The position numbers and the translations under genes were made by a program. Positions 4,944-5,747 of a DNA stretch of 5,747 bases are shown here, one piece after another (within the stretch, counting starts at the first letter, position 1; the number at the start of each line of letters is the position of its first letter). This DNA is from Bacteroidota bacterium (lineage in GTDB: Bacteria > Bacteroidota > Ignavibacteria > Ignavibacteriales > Ignavibacteriaceae). The stretch spans positions 1 to 5,747 of the forward strand of contig JAJYIL010000221.1 in the NCBI GenBank assembly GCA_021790055.1, read 5' to 3'. Below the pieces are notes generated by a model. The model had not been told where the DNA came from, did no database searches, and saw only the letters and a list, made by a program, of their open reading frames with translations.

Positions 4944-5747
4944 ATGCGAAGGAAGAAAAGAATTTCTTATCTAATTACCGCAGCAATCGTAATACTTTTA
5001 ATCATTGCGGCAGTAATAAGGATCAAGAATATTGCATCCAAATCATCAAGACGACCATCTTTAACACCGGTAGTTATGCTTGAGAAAGCTTACTACGGGA
5101 GTATCGCAAGGAAAGAATCTTTAACAGGCGACATTCTGCCGATGCAACAGGTAAATATTTATTCGAAGATGATCGAGAATATAGAAAAGATGTATGTAGA
5201 CATCGGTGACGGCGTTACTAAAGGACAACTTCTTGCACTTATAGATACGACCATTTATTCTTAGAACGCCAAGAAGACGCACGCAAGCTTTCTTCAAGCT
5301 TCCGCCAATCTCGGAAATGCCCGGCTGAATTATAATCGCAATAAATCATTGTTTGCACAAAATTTAATTTCACAGCAGGACATTGATAAATCAAAAACTG
5401 CTTACAACATTGCACTAGCCCAGGAAGAATCTGCCGATGCGAATTATTCCAATGCCCTGACGAAATTGAGCTACTGCGGAGTTACGGCGTCTTTTACCGG
5501 AAAGATAATAAAGCGGTTTTTAGATCCCGGAACTTATGTAGCTTTTTCAACAACGTCTTCAAGCTCAACGTTGTTTAGATTGATGGATGTTGATAATCTT
5601 AAAGCAATTATTAATTTGCATGAGAAGGATGTACCGTTAATTTCTCAAGTTACCGATGTTGCGATGATAGATGTTCTGCAGAAACTTAATCGAGTATTGA
5701 ATTTACTTCCGGCAGCAGTATTGCAGCCTCTTGTATTAAGATTCGAT
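4944..5747 (+). pseudogene. RND efflux periplasmic adaptor (HlyD/AcrA-type MFP), interrupted by an in-frame TAG; 3' end outside window
   Basis: An intact version would be the periplasmic adaptor linking an RND inner-membrane pump to an outer-membrane channel. Residues 2-6 (RRKKR) precede a single membrane anchor at 8-27. The first lipoyl/barrel half follows ('VDIGDGVTKGQLLALID', 85-101). Codon 107 is TAG (5262-5264). The same frame then continues with unmistakable adaptor sequence: the alpha-hairpin ('ASANLGNARLNYNR ... LISQQDIDKSK', about 108-170), the second lipoyl half ('KLSYCGVTASFTGKIIKRF', 173-191; 'LDPGTYV', 193-199) and a beta-barrel start ('LMDVDNLKAIINLHEKDVP'). Homologues usually have Gln at the TAG position, so a single C-to-T change would explain it. 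Several normally conserved residues also look altered: Glu78 for Gly, Gly179 for Arg and Ser183 for Pro of 'TAPF'. This fits decay, though suppression or a sequencing error is possible. The upstream fragment alone (106 residues) would lack the hairpin and could not work. Confidence 0.8.

Noticed and set aside
4808..5083. Open frame of 91 codons on the plus strand starting at TTG 4808
   Set aside because: It overlaps the inverted repeat and runs out of frame through the adaptor start. It has no ribosome site, signal or motif. The adaptor frame from 4944 is clearly the real one.
5265..5290. AACGCCAAGAAGACGC-type word resembling GCG-rich intergenic repeats
   Set aside because: It translates in the adaptor frame as 'NAKKTHAS', the expected start of the alpha-hairpin, so ordinary coding sequence explains it.
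1..5747. A CRISPR array, toxin-antitoxin, phage or defence island
   Set aside because: No regular repeat-spacer pattern, no nuclease or recombinase of such systems and no small paired genes were seen; the hydrolase is an S1/P1-type exported enzyme with a secretion domain.

Overview
The window looks like chromosome from a low-GC member of the Bacteroidota/Chlorobiota group, most likely an Ignavibacteria-type bacterium. Two of its proteins end in the type IX secretion (T9SS) type A sorting domain, in the form 'QNYPNPFNPxTTIKYQI ... DILGRExATLVNEF ... LSSGVYxYxL ... KKLxLLK', which is very common in that lineage. The taxonomic call is inference from protein style; no rRNA or ribosomal protein marker is present.

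Layout. (1) Positions 1-273 (+) hold the 3' end of a SpoU-family 23S rRNA 2'-O-ribose methyltransferase (RlmB type). (2) After about 100 bp comes a likely two-gene unit for secreted proteins. Positions 380-1510 (+) encode an S1/P1-nuclease or zinc-dependent phospholipase C-like hydrolase. Positions 1535-3649 (+) encode a parallel beta-helix protein with an apparent jelly-roll insertion and a fibronectin III-like domain. Both carry a signal peptide and a T9SS sorting domain, so both should cross the outer membrane and be surface-bound or released. (3) The convergent gap 3650-3734 is filled with short GCG-rich direct and inverted repeats. (4) Positions 3735-4742 (-) encode a PAP2-superfamily membrane phosphatase whose signature motifs seem to lack two usual arginines. 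(5) A 201-bp divergent gap (4743-4943) contains a perfect 7-bp inverted repeat. (6) From 4944 (+) to the window edge runs an RND/HlyD-type periplasmic adaptor gene broken by an in-frame TAG at 5262-5264, after which clear adaptor sequence continues in the same frame.

The two T9SS cargo genes probably work together as extracellular nutrient-scavenging or surface proteins. The PAP2 enzyme and the adaptor are envelope proteins read from a shared divergent intergenic region. I found no CRISPR array, tRNA, insertion sequence, phage gene or recognisable defence system, and nothing that I would call a new multi-gene system. The points most worth checking are the interrupted adaptor gene, the PAP2 motif changes, the domain inserted in the beta-helix protein, and the Asn/Gln-rich insert shared by the two sorting domains.
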